Assembly (NCBI GenBank): GCA_945875195.1 | Contig: CAMCJW010000128.1 | Location: 1 to 7,918 of the forward strand | Length of the DNA: 7,918 bases | Direction of reading: 5' to 3' | From: Chitinophaga pinensis | Lineage (GTDB): Bacteria > Bacteroidota > Bacteroidia > UKL13-3 | In this document: positions 1-5,974 of the stretch, one piece after another | Position numbering within the stretch: position 1 is the stretch's first letter | Layout: each line of letters begins with the position of its first letter | Made by a program: the position numbers and the translations under genes | Notes under the pieces: generated by a model | Seen by the model: only the letters and a program-made list of their open reading frames with translations | What the model was told of the DNA's origin: nothing | Database searches by the model: none

Positions 1-196
1 TTGGAAACAAGGCCAAGAAAAAATTAAAAGAAAGCGCCGAGGCCCTGGTATTGATATCACTTTTACCAATGTTTCTTAAAAAAAATTCCAATACTGCATA
101 CAAAGAAACCTCTTTGTTTCCGGGCATACTTATAGCTGCTGTTTTTTTATACAGCCACCTAAGAGGTTTTCCCAAGAGTATCTTTTGACTTTTCAT
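1..196 (-). CDS. YihY/virulence factor BrkB family membrane protein, N-terminal part
   Basis: This gene is cut by the left edge; 65 N-terminal residues can be read from the ATG at 194-196 with no stop. Residues about 43-65 (IGKSDINTRASALSFNFFLA and on) match the start of the YihY/BrkB family, where a basic amphipathic segment leads into the first membrane helix with the pattern RAxALSFxxxLALFP. The family consists of inner-membrane proteins with about six helices. The old label 'ribonuclease BN' is a misassignment, and the molecular role is not firmly known. The start lies 18 nt after the stop of the thioesterase gene, with no terminator between, so the two are probably co-transcribed. No clear Shine-Dalgarno sequence precedes the ATG, which is normal in Bacteroidota. 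The family call rests on a short segment but the pattern is distinctive. Confidence 0.75.
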   Translation of the reverse strand, partial: MKSQKILLGKPLRWLYKKTAAISMPGNKEVSLYAVLEFFLRNIGKSDINTRASALSFNFFLALFP

Positions 197-214
197 AACC
201 CTATAAAAATAAGC

Positions 215-625
215 TTAAAGCTTAAAATATTCGCTTATTTTTTCAATTAATATTTTAGGACTACCACAAGGTCGGCCTGTTTTCATATCTATGCAAACCA
301 AAGTGGTTTCGCCCTCATTTAACAATACACCAAGTTCATTGTATACTGCATAAAAAAACTGAATACGCACGGAAGGCAATTTTTTGATGGTGGTTTTTAT
401 GGTAAGCAAATCATCGTATTTGGCAGGCTTATGGTACTTGCAATGGAGGTTCAATACAGGCATCATGATGCCATTGTCCTCAAACAACTTATAGCTCAAA
501 CCTATTAACCTTAAAGCCTCTACCCTAGCCACTTCATAATAGGTAGCATAATTGCCATAATACACATAACCCATTTGGTCGGTTTCGGCGTAGCGCACAC
601 GCAAAGTTGTTTCTGAACTAAACAT
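215..625 (-). CDS. acyl-CoA thioesterase, 4HBT hotdog family (YbgC/FadM type)
   Basis: The 136-residue protein has the usual length of a single-hotdog 4-hydroxybenzoyl-CoA thioesterase-like enzyme. The N-terminal block RVRYAETDQMGYVYYGNY (residues 9-26) followed by YYEVARVEALR is the family signature. Asp16 in the ETDQMG turn sits at the position of the catalytic aspartate of the 4HBT group, and the following helix is the acyl-CoA-binding central helix. The family hydrolyses acyl-CoA thioesters in the cytoplasm as homo-oligomers; the acyl chain preferred here cannot be told from sequence. Its ATG overlaps the end of lhgO by 8 nt (618-625), so translation of the two is probably coupled. A link to lhgO metabolism, such as turnover of acyl- or dicarboxyl-CoA, is only an inference from this overlap. 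Confidence 0.88.
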   Translation of the reverse strand: MFSSETTLRVRYAETDQMGYVYYGNYATYYEVARVEALRLIGLSYKLFEDNGIMMPVLNLHCKYHKPAKYDDLLTIKTTIKKLPSVRIQFFYAVYNELGVLLNEGETTLVCIDMKTGRPCGSPKILIEKISEYFKL

Positions 626-1817
626 ATTGTTTCAAAGCCATTTCGGCTATGGTTGATCCTATACTTAAACTCGAAGTAGCAGCTGGCGAAGGCGCATTTA
701 AAATATGAATGGCATGTTGTTCTTCAATGATTTTAAAATCATCTATCAAACCACCAAACTTATCGCAAGCTTGCGCTCGCACTCCCGCTTCGGCAGGTAT
801 CAAATCATCTTCTTGTACTTCTGGAATCAATTTTTGCAAAGCTTTGGTAAAAGCTGCCTTTGAAAAAGAGCGGTGAAATTCGCCCAAACCTGTTTTCCAA
901 TATTTACCCATTACCTTTCTAAATCCCGGCCAAGCAAGCGATTCAAACATTTCTTGCAAATCCACATCACTCATTTGATAGCCTTCTCTTTTAAAGGCAA
1001 AAACGGCATTCGGACCAGCCTCCACTCCACCATCAATCATGCGGGTAAAATGAACGCCCAAGAATGGAAAATTAGGATCAGGCACAGGGTAAATCAAATG
1101 CTTCACCAACGAACGTTTTTCGGGCTTGAGCATAAAATACTCGCCCCTAAAAGGTATAATACGTGTATCAATATTTTTTTGGGTCAAACCAGCAACCTTA
1201 TCACTATATAAGCCAGCGCAATTGATATACATATTGGTTTCAAAATTGCGTTGAGCGGTAATAACGGTAGCCATAGCCGGCGATAAGTGAATATTCTCCA
1301 CCTTATGCCCAGTATAAATTTCGCCGCCCATTTCTTGAACCAATTCAGCTAATTTTTCGCAAACGGCGGTATAATCAATGATGCCAGTGTAAGGAACCTG
1401 CATGCCAGCAACCACACGCAAATGGGGCTCAATTTCTAAAGCCTCCTCTTGGGTAATCATTTTTATTTGGTTCAAACCGTTTTCTAAACCTCTTTGGTAT
1501 AATTTGTTGAGTTCACCAATTTCATCATGTGAAGTAGCCACCACCAATTTGCCGCACAACTCATAAGGAATGCCGTAAGTATCGCAAAATTCGATGAGCA
1601 TTTGATAGCCCAAAATACAATTTTTGGCCTTTAAACTACCCGGCTTATAATACAATCCACTGTGAATTACCCCGCTATTATGGCCAGTTTGGTGGGCAGC
1701 CACGGCATTTTCTTTTTCAATTACGGCCAGCTTTAAACCTGGTCTTTGTTTGAGCATTTGGTAAGCAGTGGCAAGGCCAACAATTCCGCCACCAATAATC
1801 ACATACTGGTATTTCAT
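618..1817 (-). CDS. lhgO: L-2-hydroxyglutarate oxidase (LhgO/YgaF family)
   Basis: This FAD-dependent enzyme oxidises L-2-hydroxyglutarate to 2-oxoglutarate, recovering a side product of 2-oxoacid metabolism. In bacteria it passes electrons to oxygen or to the membrane quinone pool. The 399-residue reading has the dinucleotide-binding motif GGGIVG at residues 9-14, the family-specific block HQTGHNSGVIHSGLYY (42-57), the FAD-domain segment INCAGLYSD (198-206), the substrate-domain segments IPFRGEYF (221-228) and YPVPDPNFPFLGVHF (243-257), and the closing NAPSPAATSSLSIG (374-387). The frame stays open upstream to 2129, but those 104 extra residues resemble no protein and cross the regulatory region. 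ATG 1817 puts the FAD motif where the family has it, at the extreme N-terminus. TATCTTCG at 1836-1843 (minus strand) is one base off the Bacteroidota -7 box TAnnTTTG, but I see no matching -33 TTG. First gene of the operon with the thioesterase and the YihY-family gene. Confidence 0.92.
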   Translation of the reverse strand: MKYQYVIIGGGIVGLATAYQMLKQRPGLKLAVIEKENAVAAHQTGHNSGVIHSGLYYKPGSLKAKNCILGYQMLIEFCDTYGIPYELCGKLVVATSHDEIGELNKLYQRGLENGLNQIKMITQEEALEIEPHLRVVAGMQVPYTGIIDYTAVCEKLAELVQEMGGEIYTGHKVENIHLSPAMATVITAQRNFETNMYINCAGLYSDKVAGLTQKNIDTRIIPFRGEYFMLKPEKRSLVKHLIYPVPDPNFPFLGVHFTRMIDGGVEAGPNAVFAFKREGYQMSDVDLQEMFESLAWPGFRKVMGKYWKTGLGEFHRSFSKAAFTKALQKLIPEVQEDDLIPAEAGVRAQACDKFGGLIDDFKIIEEQHAIHILNAPSPAATSSLSIGSTIAEMALKQYV

Positions 1818-1973
1818 GAAACTTAAATCAAGCTGCGAAGATAGCAGAAATTCTAAATAGCTATTGGCGTGTTTAATTAAAATTATTCGGTTTGAACCGA
1901 GGAATGTTTTACAGGAATTTTTGTTGTGGATTATAGGATCTGAATCTAAGGAAGCTTCGCCAAAATGCGCACC

Positions 1974-2019
1974 ATAATGGAAAATATTTTCGTTTTTTGG
2001 CCTTTTGATGGAAAATAAT
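1974..2019 (+). repeat. direct repeat R1 of the fic upstream region
   Basis: The copy begins ATAATGGAAAATATTTTCG and continues with a T-rich stretch, GCCTTTT and a second TGGAAAATA. It matches R2 (2133-2178) over about 46 bp with five mismatches counted by eye. It contains the perfect 12-bp palindrome GAAAATATTTTC at 1980-1991 and a half-site GAAAATAATG at 2011-2020, whose starts lie 31 bp apart. It is either a distal operator or a relic of a duplicated promoter/start region. Confidence 0.8.
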
Positions 2020-2132
2020 GTTGATTTCGCGCTCAAAAGGTTACAATAATGGAATAAATAATACATAAATCGCAGTAAAATAGACCTAATACCTTTAAAA
2101 GTCCAAACGACAAAATGCTGAATAAACACTTT

Positions 2133-2178
2133 ATAATGGAAAATATTTTCGATTTTTAGCCTTTTAGTGGAAAATATT
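2133..2178 (+). repeat. direct repeat R2 of the fic upstream region
   Basis: This is the second copy, starting 159 bp after R1 and directly upstream of the fic promoter. It contains the perfect palindrome GAAAATATTTTC (2139-2150) and most of a second, 11-of-12 palindrome GAAAATATTTTG (2170-2181). The two cores again start 31 bp apart. Confidence 0.8.
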
Positions 2179-2220
2179 TTGTAATTTTGAATTTAAACGG
2201 ATGGATAATGGAAAATAATT
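2139..2220 (+). promoter_or_regulatory. putative operator sites around the fic promoter and start codon
   Basis: Three copies of the TGGAAAATA motif lie here: a perfect palindrome at 2139-2150, a near-perfect one at 2170-2181 that fills the spacer just upstream of the -7 box, and a half-site at 2211-2220 just inside the coding region. Their starts are 31 and 41 bp apart, close to three and four helical turns, so bound proteins would face the same side of the DNA. A protein bound at the middle site would block RNA polymerase. The encoded protein has a winged-helix-like N-terminus, so autorepression is the simplest model. The motif is seen in the sequence; the operator role is inferred. Confidence 0.5.
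2182..2189 (+). promoter_or_regulatory. fic promoter, Bacteroidota -7 box
   Basis: TAATTTTG matches the Bacteroidota -7 consensus TAnnTTTG in full. The -33 region is poor: I see only TTTT around 2162-2165 and no TTG at 17-21 bp. Transcription would begin near 2194-2197, leaving a leader of only about 11-14 nt before the ATG at 2208. The weak -33 box fits a promoter that is regulated or of low activity. Confidence 0.55.
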
Positions 2221-3689
2221 TACCACTTCACTTCCAAGAAGTAATTTTTGGGTCGCAAGACCCAAAGGTCTCCAATCAAATCTCAAAACTTCTTAAGGAA
2301 GGTATTATCAGAAAGATTGCTCCAAGGTTATACTCGCCCAATTTAGTAGAACCCATTGAGGAAATCATCAGAAGAAATCTTTTTCAGATTTTAGGAAATC
2401 TATACCCAGGAGCCTTGTTAAGCCATCGTTCAGCATTTGAATTTCAACCAACAAAAACAGGACAATTATTTTTAACCACCACCTATACAAAAAAGGTAAA
2501 GTTGCCTGGCCTTACACTCCATTTCCTTGAAGGGCTAGCGCCTATTGAAGGAGACAATAAATTCTCAGGTGAATTGTATTTTTCACAAAAAGCACGTGCC
2601 TTTTTGGAGAATTTACAAGCAACCAAGAAAATAGGAAGTGAATCAAAATGTTTGAGTTTACCAGAAATTGAAGAGCGATTAGAGCAAATCATTAGGGTAA
2701 ATGGCGAAGATGAAGTTAATAAATTGAGAGACCAGGCAAGAGCTATTTCACAAAAGTTGAATTTGATGAAAGAATTTGAGAAGTTGAATCAATTGATTAG
2801 TGCCTTACTAACCACTAAGACTTCAAAAATTTTACTTTCACCCTTAGCAAAAGCAAGAGCCTTTGGTAAGCCATATGATCCTGTAAGGTTGTCTTTATTT
2901 GAAACATTGTTTCGAGAATTAAAGAACACTGAATTTCCATATTGGGAGGAAAAAAACACTACCCCTAAATCATTTAGAAATTTTGCATTTTTCGAAAGTT
3001 ATTTTTCCAACTACATCGAAGGAACTGTATTCGAAATTGAGGAAGCAAAAAAAATTATTCGAACAAATAAGCCACTTCCCGCAAGAAACGACGACAGTCA
3101 CGATGTATTAGGAACCTATCAGATTGTTTCTAACCTCAAGGAAATGCAGATTACTCCTACCACTCCAGAGGAGTTTCTGAAAATCCTTTGCTTCAGACAT
3201 TCCATACTTTTGAGTGCAAGATTGGATAAAAATCCTGGCCTTTTTAAAGACAAAAATAATTTTGCTGGAAGTACCTCATTTGTTGATTTTAATTTGGTAA
3301 AAGGTACATTGATACAAAGCTTCGATTACTATAAGGCTTTAGATCATCCATTTTCAAGAGCTGCCTACATCATGTTTGTGATAAGTGAGGTTCATCCGTT
3401 CTTAGATGGAAATGGCCGCATTGCACGTGTAATGATGAATGCAGAATTAGCACAAGCTGGTCAATCTAAAATCATCATACCAACAATATTTAGAGAGGAT
3501 TATATGGGGGCGCTAAAGAAACTTACGAAGCAAGGAAAATGCGACACCTACATCAAAATGTTAAGTAGAGCGCATGAATTCAGTGCCAATATTTATGATG
3601 AAAAAATGGATGATATGCAAGAATACCTTATAAAATGCAAAGCATTTATTGAAGACTCAGATATTATTTTAAAAATTGCACCACGTTAA
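2208..3689 (+). CDS. Fic family protein with N-terminal winged-helix (AbiEi-antitoxin-like) domain
   Basis: The 493-residue protein has two parts. Residues about 8-45 (HFQEVIFGS to IIRKIAPRLYSPN) look like a winged helix: a recognition-helix-like ISKLLKEGIIRKI, then a wing ending in RLYS. Residues about 60-140, with LYPGALLSHRSAFEF and the strands that follow, resemble the body of AbiEi-type antitoxins. A linker leads to the Fic domain. HPFLDGNGRIAR (396-407) has every residue of the catalytic motif HxFx(D/E)GNGRxxR, which transfers AMP from ATP to a protein hydroxyl. SNYIEG (267-272) fits the inhibitory motif (S/T)xxxE(G/N) located before the Fic core, as in class II Fic proteins, whose glutamate blocks productive ATP binding. 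A TTG at 2187 is in frame, but it falls inside the -7 box, so ATG 2208 is chosen. The protein target is unknown. No separate antitoxin gene adjoins it. The Fic call is firm; the AbiEi-like call is by pattern only. Confidence 0.9.
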   Translation: MENNLPLHFQEVIFGSQDPKVSNQISKLLKEGIIRKIAPRLYSPNLVEPIEEIIRRNLFQILGNLYPGALLSHRSAFEFQPTKTGQLFLTTTYTKKVKLPGLTLHFLEGLAPIEGDNKFSGELYFSQKARAFLENLQATKKIGSESKCLSLPEIEERLEQIIRVNGEDEVNKLRDQARAISQKLNLMKEFEKLNQLISALLTTKTSKILLSPLAKARAFGKPYDPVRLSLFETLFRELKNTEFPYWEEKNTTPKSFRNFAFFESYFSNYIEGTVFEIEEAKKIIRTNKPLPARNDDSHDVLGTYQIVSNLKEMQITPTTPEEFLKILCFRHSILLSARLDKNPGLFKDKNNFAGSTSFVDFNLVKGTLIQSFDYYKALDHPFSRAAYIMFVISEVHPFLDGNGRIARVMMNAELAQAGQSKIIIPTIFREDYMGALKKLTKQGKCDTYIKMLSRAHEFSANIYDEKMDDMQEYLIKCKAFIEDSDIILKIAPR

Positions 3690-3867
3690 AAAATGATTTT
3701 AATAAAAAATAAACCAAACACCTAAGATCAATTTAATTTAATTAAATCGCATGAAAAGAATGGAAAAGAGCTATTCAATCAGCAATTATGATAACTTCAT
3801 GCAAATATTAAATTTTTCATTGATAGTCAAAAAGAAGTAATTATTAGGCAAATCTTAGGCAAATAAA

Positions 3868-3903
3868 AAAGGGTTCCAAACTTCGACAGCTTGAAACCCT
3901 TTA
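3868..3903 (-). terminator. intrinsic terminator of tRNA-Val, possibly bidirectional
   Basis: On the minus strand the stem AAAGGGTTTCAA pairs with TTGGAACCCTTT, with one U-G wobble and extra C-G and T-A pairs inside, and a run of six T follows. It begins 6 nt beyond the tRNA CCA end. On the plus strand the same hairpin is followed by TTTATTTTG, so it could also stop transcripts from fic, which ends 178 nt upstream. It sits between the two convergent genes. Confidence 0.85.
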
Positions 3904-3909
3904 TTTTGT

Positions 3910-3987
3910 TGGTGGAGGCACACGGGTTCGAACCGCGGACCCTCTGCTTGTAAGGCAGATGCTCTGAACCAGCTGAGCTATGCCTCC
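3910..3987 (-). tRNA. tRNA-Val (anticodon UAC)
   Basis: The complete cloverleaf can be read on the minus strand. The acceptor stem is GGAGGCA/TGCCTCC, the D stem GCTC/GAGC, the anticodon stem TCTGC/GCAGA around the loop CTTACAA, and the T stem CGCGG/CCGTG (one G-U pair) around TTCGAAC. The discriminator is A and CCA is encoded (3910-3912). The anticodon TAC reads GUA and, through wobble, other valine codons. The body is 75 nt, 78 with CCA. A promoter at 4021-4050 and the terminator at 3868-3903 make it a single-gene transcription unit. Confidence 0.97.
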
Positions 3988-4020
3988 ATTTTGAATGCGT
4001 TTCTGCTCTCAAGGGGAGTG

Positions 4021-4050
4021 CAAAGATAGGTTTGCAGGTTAAAAATCCAA
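4021..4050 (-). promoter_or_regulatory. tRNA-Val promoter (Bacteroidota -33/-7)
   Basis: On the minus strand TTG at 4048-4050 is followed after exactly 19 bp by TATCTTTG at 4021-4028, a full match to TAnnTTTG. This is close to the sigma-ABfr type promoter of Bacteroidota. Transcription would start around 4015, giving a leader of roughly 28 nt before the mature tRNA 5' end at 3987. Confidence 0.8.
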
Positions 4051-4123
4051 GTGAATTAATAAAATAAAGGATATAAATCTGCTGAGTTGCCTATTTTTAC
4101 TCATTATCAGTAAATTAAAAATA

Positions 4124-4963
4124 CTAATCTTCATATAAATTTTCTTCCCTTTCCTGCAATTCGCGCTGTTTTCGTTCTGCCTCTATCAATGCCTCAGTAC
4201 CATTGTCTTTAAATTCTGTCTGATTTTTAATGTAAGAATCATTTTGATTAGATGTTTTAATGATATAACTGCTAAACAACCTCTGCTCAAACCAATCGTC
4301 GTAACTCAATTCTGGCGAGTTGGTTTGTCGGTTAAAGACCATTTTGTCGACCAAAAGATGGCGCAAATCTTTTTCATCTTTGCTGTAATATTTCAACATA
4401 CATAAGTCTTGCCAGCCAAGATTTACCCCTCCCAAACGCATTTCATATTGTGGGGCAATAGAAACAATTCTTACATAGTATTGCGAGCGTGTTTTATCAA
4501 ATATCCAATCTTCCACTACCCTATACTTTTTAATTCGCTCAGCCGCATTAAAAGGATCTACCATTAATTCAGTTGTGGTAAAACTTGGATCGTTTGGATC
4601 AGTAACAACTTCTATGAATTGAGAGTCGGTACCCAATGATAAAAACTTATTGATACTCATTTCACTGCTCATTTCATCATTTTCATAAGGTGCAATTTGT
4701 CCATTTTTAACGGCATCATAAATAATAGTTGCCAATGGATTTGGAGGATAGCCCATCACTTGATTTTGTTTCTCTCTAATATCTATGATTCTTTCAACCC
4801 TTTTAACAAACATCACATCAGCTTCTTTCAAAAATGGCCAAGGAACCACCTTGCGGTCCTTTACCTTGTTGTGTACATAACTAAAGCCAGAGTCATAAAC
4901 ACTTTGAGAAATGGCAAGCGTAGGCAATACAAAAACACCTACCCATAAAAATGAATTTTTCAT
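4124..4963 (-). CDS. second GldN-family T9SS protein (GldO-like)
   Basis: This 279-residue protein is a clear paralogue of the gldN product just upstream. By eye roughly half of the aligned positions are identical, and shared blocks include the RKVVPWPFLKEADVM region (37-51), VEDWIFDK, EMRLGGVNLG, YDDWFEQRLFSSY and EFKDNG. The N-terminus (about residues 1-19, hydrophobic core then AIS before QSVYD) is a Sec signal peptide, so the protein acts in the periplasm. GldN forms a ring with the lipoprotein GldK under the outer membrane and is contacted by GldM. In Flavobacterium johnsoniae gldO lies directly after gldN and is partly redundant with it; whether this gene is that orthologue or a separate duplication cannot be told here. 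A strong terminator separates it from gldN. The 108-bp leader beyond the terminator has only TACCTTTT (one base off the -7 box, about 23 nt before the ATG) as a promoter candidate. The C-terminus is charged and probably helical. Confidence 0.9.
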   Translation of the reverse strand: MKNSFLWVGVFVLPTLAISQSVYDSGFSYVHNKVKDRKVVPWPFLKEADVMFVKRVERIIDIREKQNQVMGYPPNPLATIIYDAVKNGQIAPYENDEMSSEMSINKFLSLGTDSQFIEVVTDPNDPSFTTTELMVDPFNAAERIKKYRVVEDWIFDKTRSQYYVRIVSIAPQYEMRLGGVNLGWQDLCMLKYYSKDEKDLRHLLVDKMVFNRQTNSPELSYDDWFEQRLFSSYIIKTSNQNDSYIKNQTEFKDNGTEALIEAERKQRELQEREENLYED

Positions 4964-5071
4964 AGCAGTAATATTAAAAGGTAAAAAAAGAGAATGGAAA
5001 ACTGATTATTAAACGCACATATTTAAATTCAAGTATGGTTTGACCCAATTATCATAAAGTTTAAGCACAAA

Positions 5072-5100
5072 AAAGGCCACTGCAAATTGCAATGGCCTTT
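5072..5100 (-). terminator. intrinsic terminator after gldN
   Basis: On the minus strand AAAGGCCATTGCA pairs with TGCAGTGGCCTTT over 13 bp with one U-G wobble and a 3-nt loop, followed by a run of T. It lies 18 nt after the gldN stop and ends the gldL-gldM-gldN transcript, in full or in part, before the second gldN-family gene. Confidence 0.88.
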
Positions 5101-5118
5101 TCTATAAGTTAGGAGATA

Positions 5119-5955
5119 TTAGTACTCCCAAAGATCATGTTCTTTTTCAAACAATTCGTTTTTGATACGCTCACCTTCCAAAATGGCTGCAACACCATTG
5201 TCTTTAAACTCTGCGTAATCTTTGATATACATATCTTGCTGGTTAGCTTCTTTAACAACATAGCTGCTAAATAACCTCTGTTCGAACCAATCATCATAGG
5301 TTAAACGAGCTGCATCATTTTGGCGATTGAATACCTCAAAATTGATTAAATAATGGCGTAAATCTAAACCATCGTTTGAATGGTATTTGAATACACATAA
5401 ATCTGCTTCACCTAAATCTACACCACCTAAACGCATATTATATCTTGGAGAGATAGAGATGATACGAACAAACATTTGAGAATGCTTCTTATCAAAAATC
5501 CAATCTTCCACTATCCTAAACTTCATGATGCGCAATTCTGGCAACATTGGATTTACAATAGTATCTAAACGTGTAAAAGTAGGATCATTAGGATCAATAG
5601 GAACATCAAAGTATTCTGTATCTGTACCCAATGATAAAAACTTTTCAATTGACATTTGAGTTGACAATGAATCATTTTCATATGGCGTTAATTTACCATC
5701 TCTTACAGCATTATATAAAATAATGCTCAATGGGTTTTTAGGCCAAGCCATTGGTTGATTTGCTTTTTCGCGGGTATCTACAATACGAACCACACGTTTG
5801 GCGTACATCACATCAGCTTCGCGCAAATAAGGCCAAGCCACAACTTTACGTTCAGTTACTGCTTGTCTGTTGTAGATGAAATCATCATACACTCCTTGAG
5901 CAAAGTTGCTATAAGAAAGCAATAACAAAACAATGATACCTAATAGTTTTTTCAT
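5119..5955 (-). CDS. gldN: T9SS ring protein GldN (PorN)
   Basis: GldN (PorN in Porphyromonas gingivalis) is a periplasmic protein that forms a large ring with the lipoprotein GldK at the inner face of the outer membrane. The ring couples the GldLM motor to the secretion translocon. The 278-residue protein starts with a Sec signal peptide (MKK, a leucine-rich core, NFA before QGVYDD; cleavage probably after residue 19). The conserved blocks ERKVVAWPYLREADVMYAKR (35-54), FRIVEDWIFDK, YNMRLGGVDLGEADLC and YDDWFEQRLFSSY are typical of the family. It follows gldM by 19 nt on the same strand, the canonical K-L-M-N order. The ATG has no clear Shine-Dalgarno sequence. It is near the short end of the family, without a long C-terminal extension. 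Confidence 0.95.
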   Translation of the reverse strand: MKKLLGIIVLLLLSYSNFAQGVYDDFIYNRQAVTERKVVAWPYLREADVMYAKRVVRIVDTREKANQPMAWPKNPLSIILYNAVRDGKLTPYENDSLSTQMSIEKFLSLGTDTEYFDVPIDPNDPTFTRLDTIVNPMLPELRIMKFRIVEDWIFDKKHSQMFVRIISISPRYNMRLGGVDLGEADLCVFKYHSNDGLDLRHYLINFEVFNRQNDAARLTYDDWFEQRLFSSYVVKEANQQDMYIKDYAEFKDNGVAAILEGERIKNELFEKEHDLWEY

Positions 5956-5974
5956 TTTTATGCGTTTCTATTGT

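Larger units (their letters stand above)
1818..2207. other. gene-free interval between lhgO and the fic gene
   Basis: This 390-bp AT-rich stretch separates two divergent genes. It holds a possible lhgO promoter near its left end, a 15-bp T-arm-like sequence (1889-1903), two copies of a 46-bp repeat (1974-2019 and 2133-2178) with palindromic cores, and the fic promoter (2182-2189). The minus-strand frame that stays open through it gives a low-complexity sequence with no recognisable domain. On the plus strand only very short readings from the repeated ATGGAAAAT are possible, for example 2008-2049 with 13 codons. I see no RNA gene and no convincing intact small protein. Confidence 0.7.

Noticed and set aside
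2008..2049. Short reading ATGGAAAATAAT onward, 13 codons, sharing its first four codons with fic
   Set aside because: It is too short to be supported as a gene and is better explained by the repeated motif. It might be a relic of a duplicated start region.
1818..2129. N-terminal extension of 104 residues on LhgO in the open minus-strand frame
   Set aside because: The FAD-binding motif belongs at the N-terminus in this family. The extension has no domain and crosses the repeats and the fic promoter.
1974..2178. CRISPR array or insertion-sequence ends for the R1/R2 repeats
   Set aside because: There are only two long copies, they are not regularly spaced, and there is no transposase, terminal inverted repeat pair or cas gene.
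2187..2207. TTG start for the fic gene, adding seven residues
   Set aside because: The TTG overlaps the -7 promoter box, so the transcript would start after it. ATG 2208 is the better start.
3736..3747. Perfect palindrome ATTTAATTAAAT after fic
   Set aside because: It contains only A and T in AT-rich spacer DNA and is expected by chance.
3827..4012. 61-residue minus-strand open frame across the tRNA
   Set aside because: It is a chance frame through tRNA-Val and its terminator.
4096..4114. Hairpin TTTACT/AGTAAA downstream of the second gldN-family gene
   Set aside because: The stem is short and AT-only apart from one pair, and no T-run follows on the minus strand, so it is not a convincing terminator.
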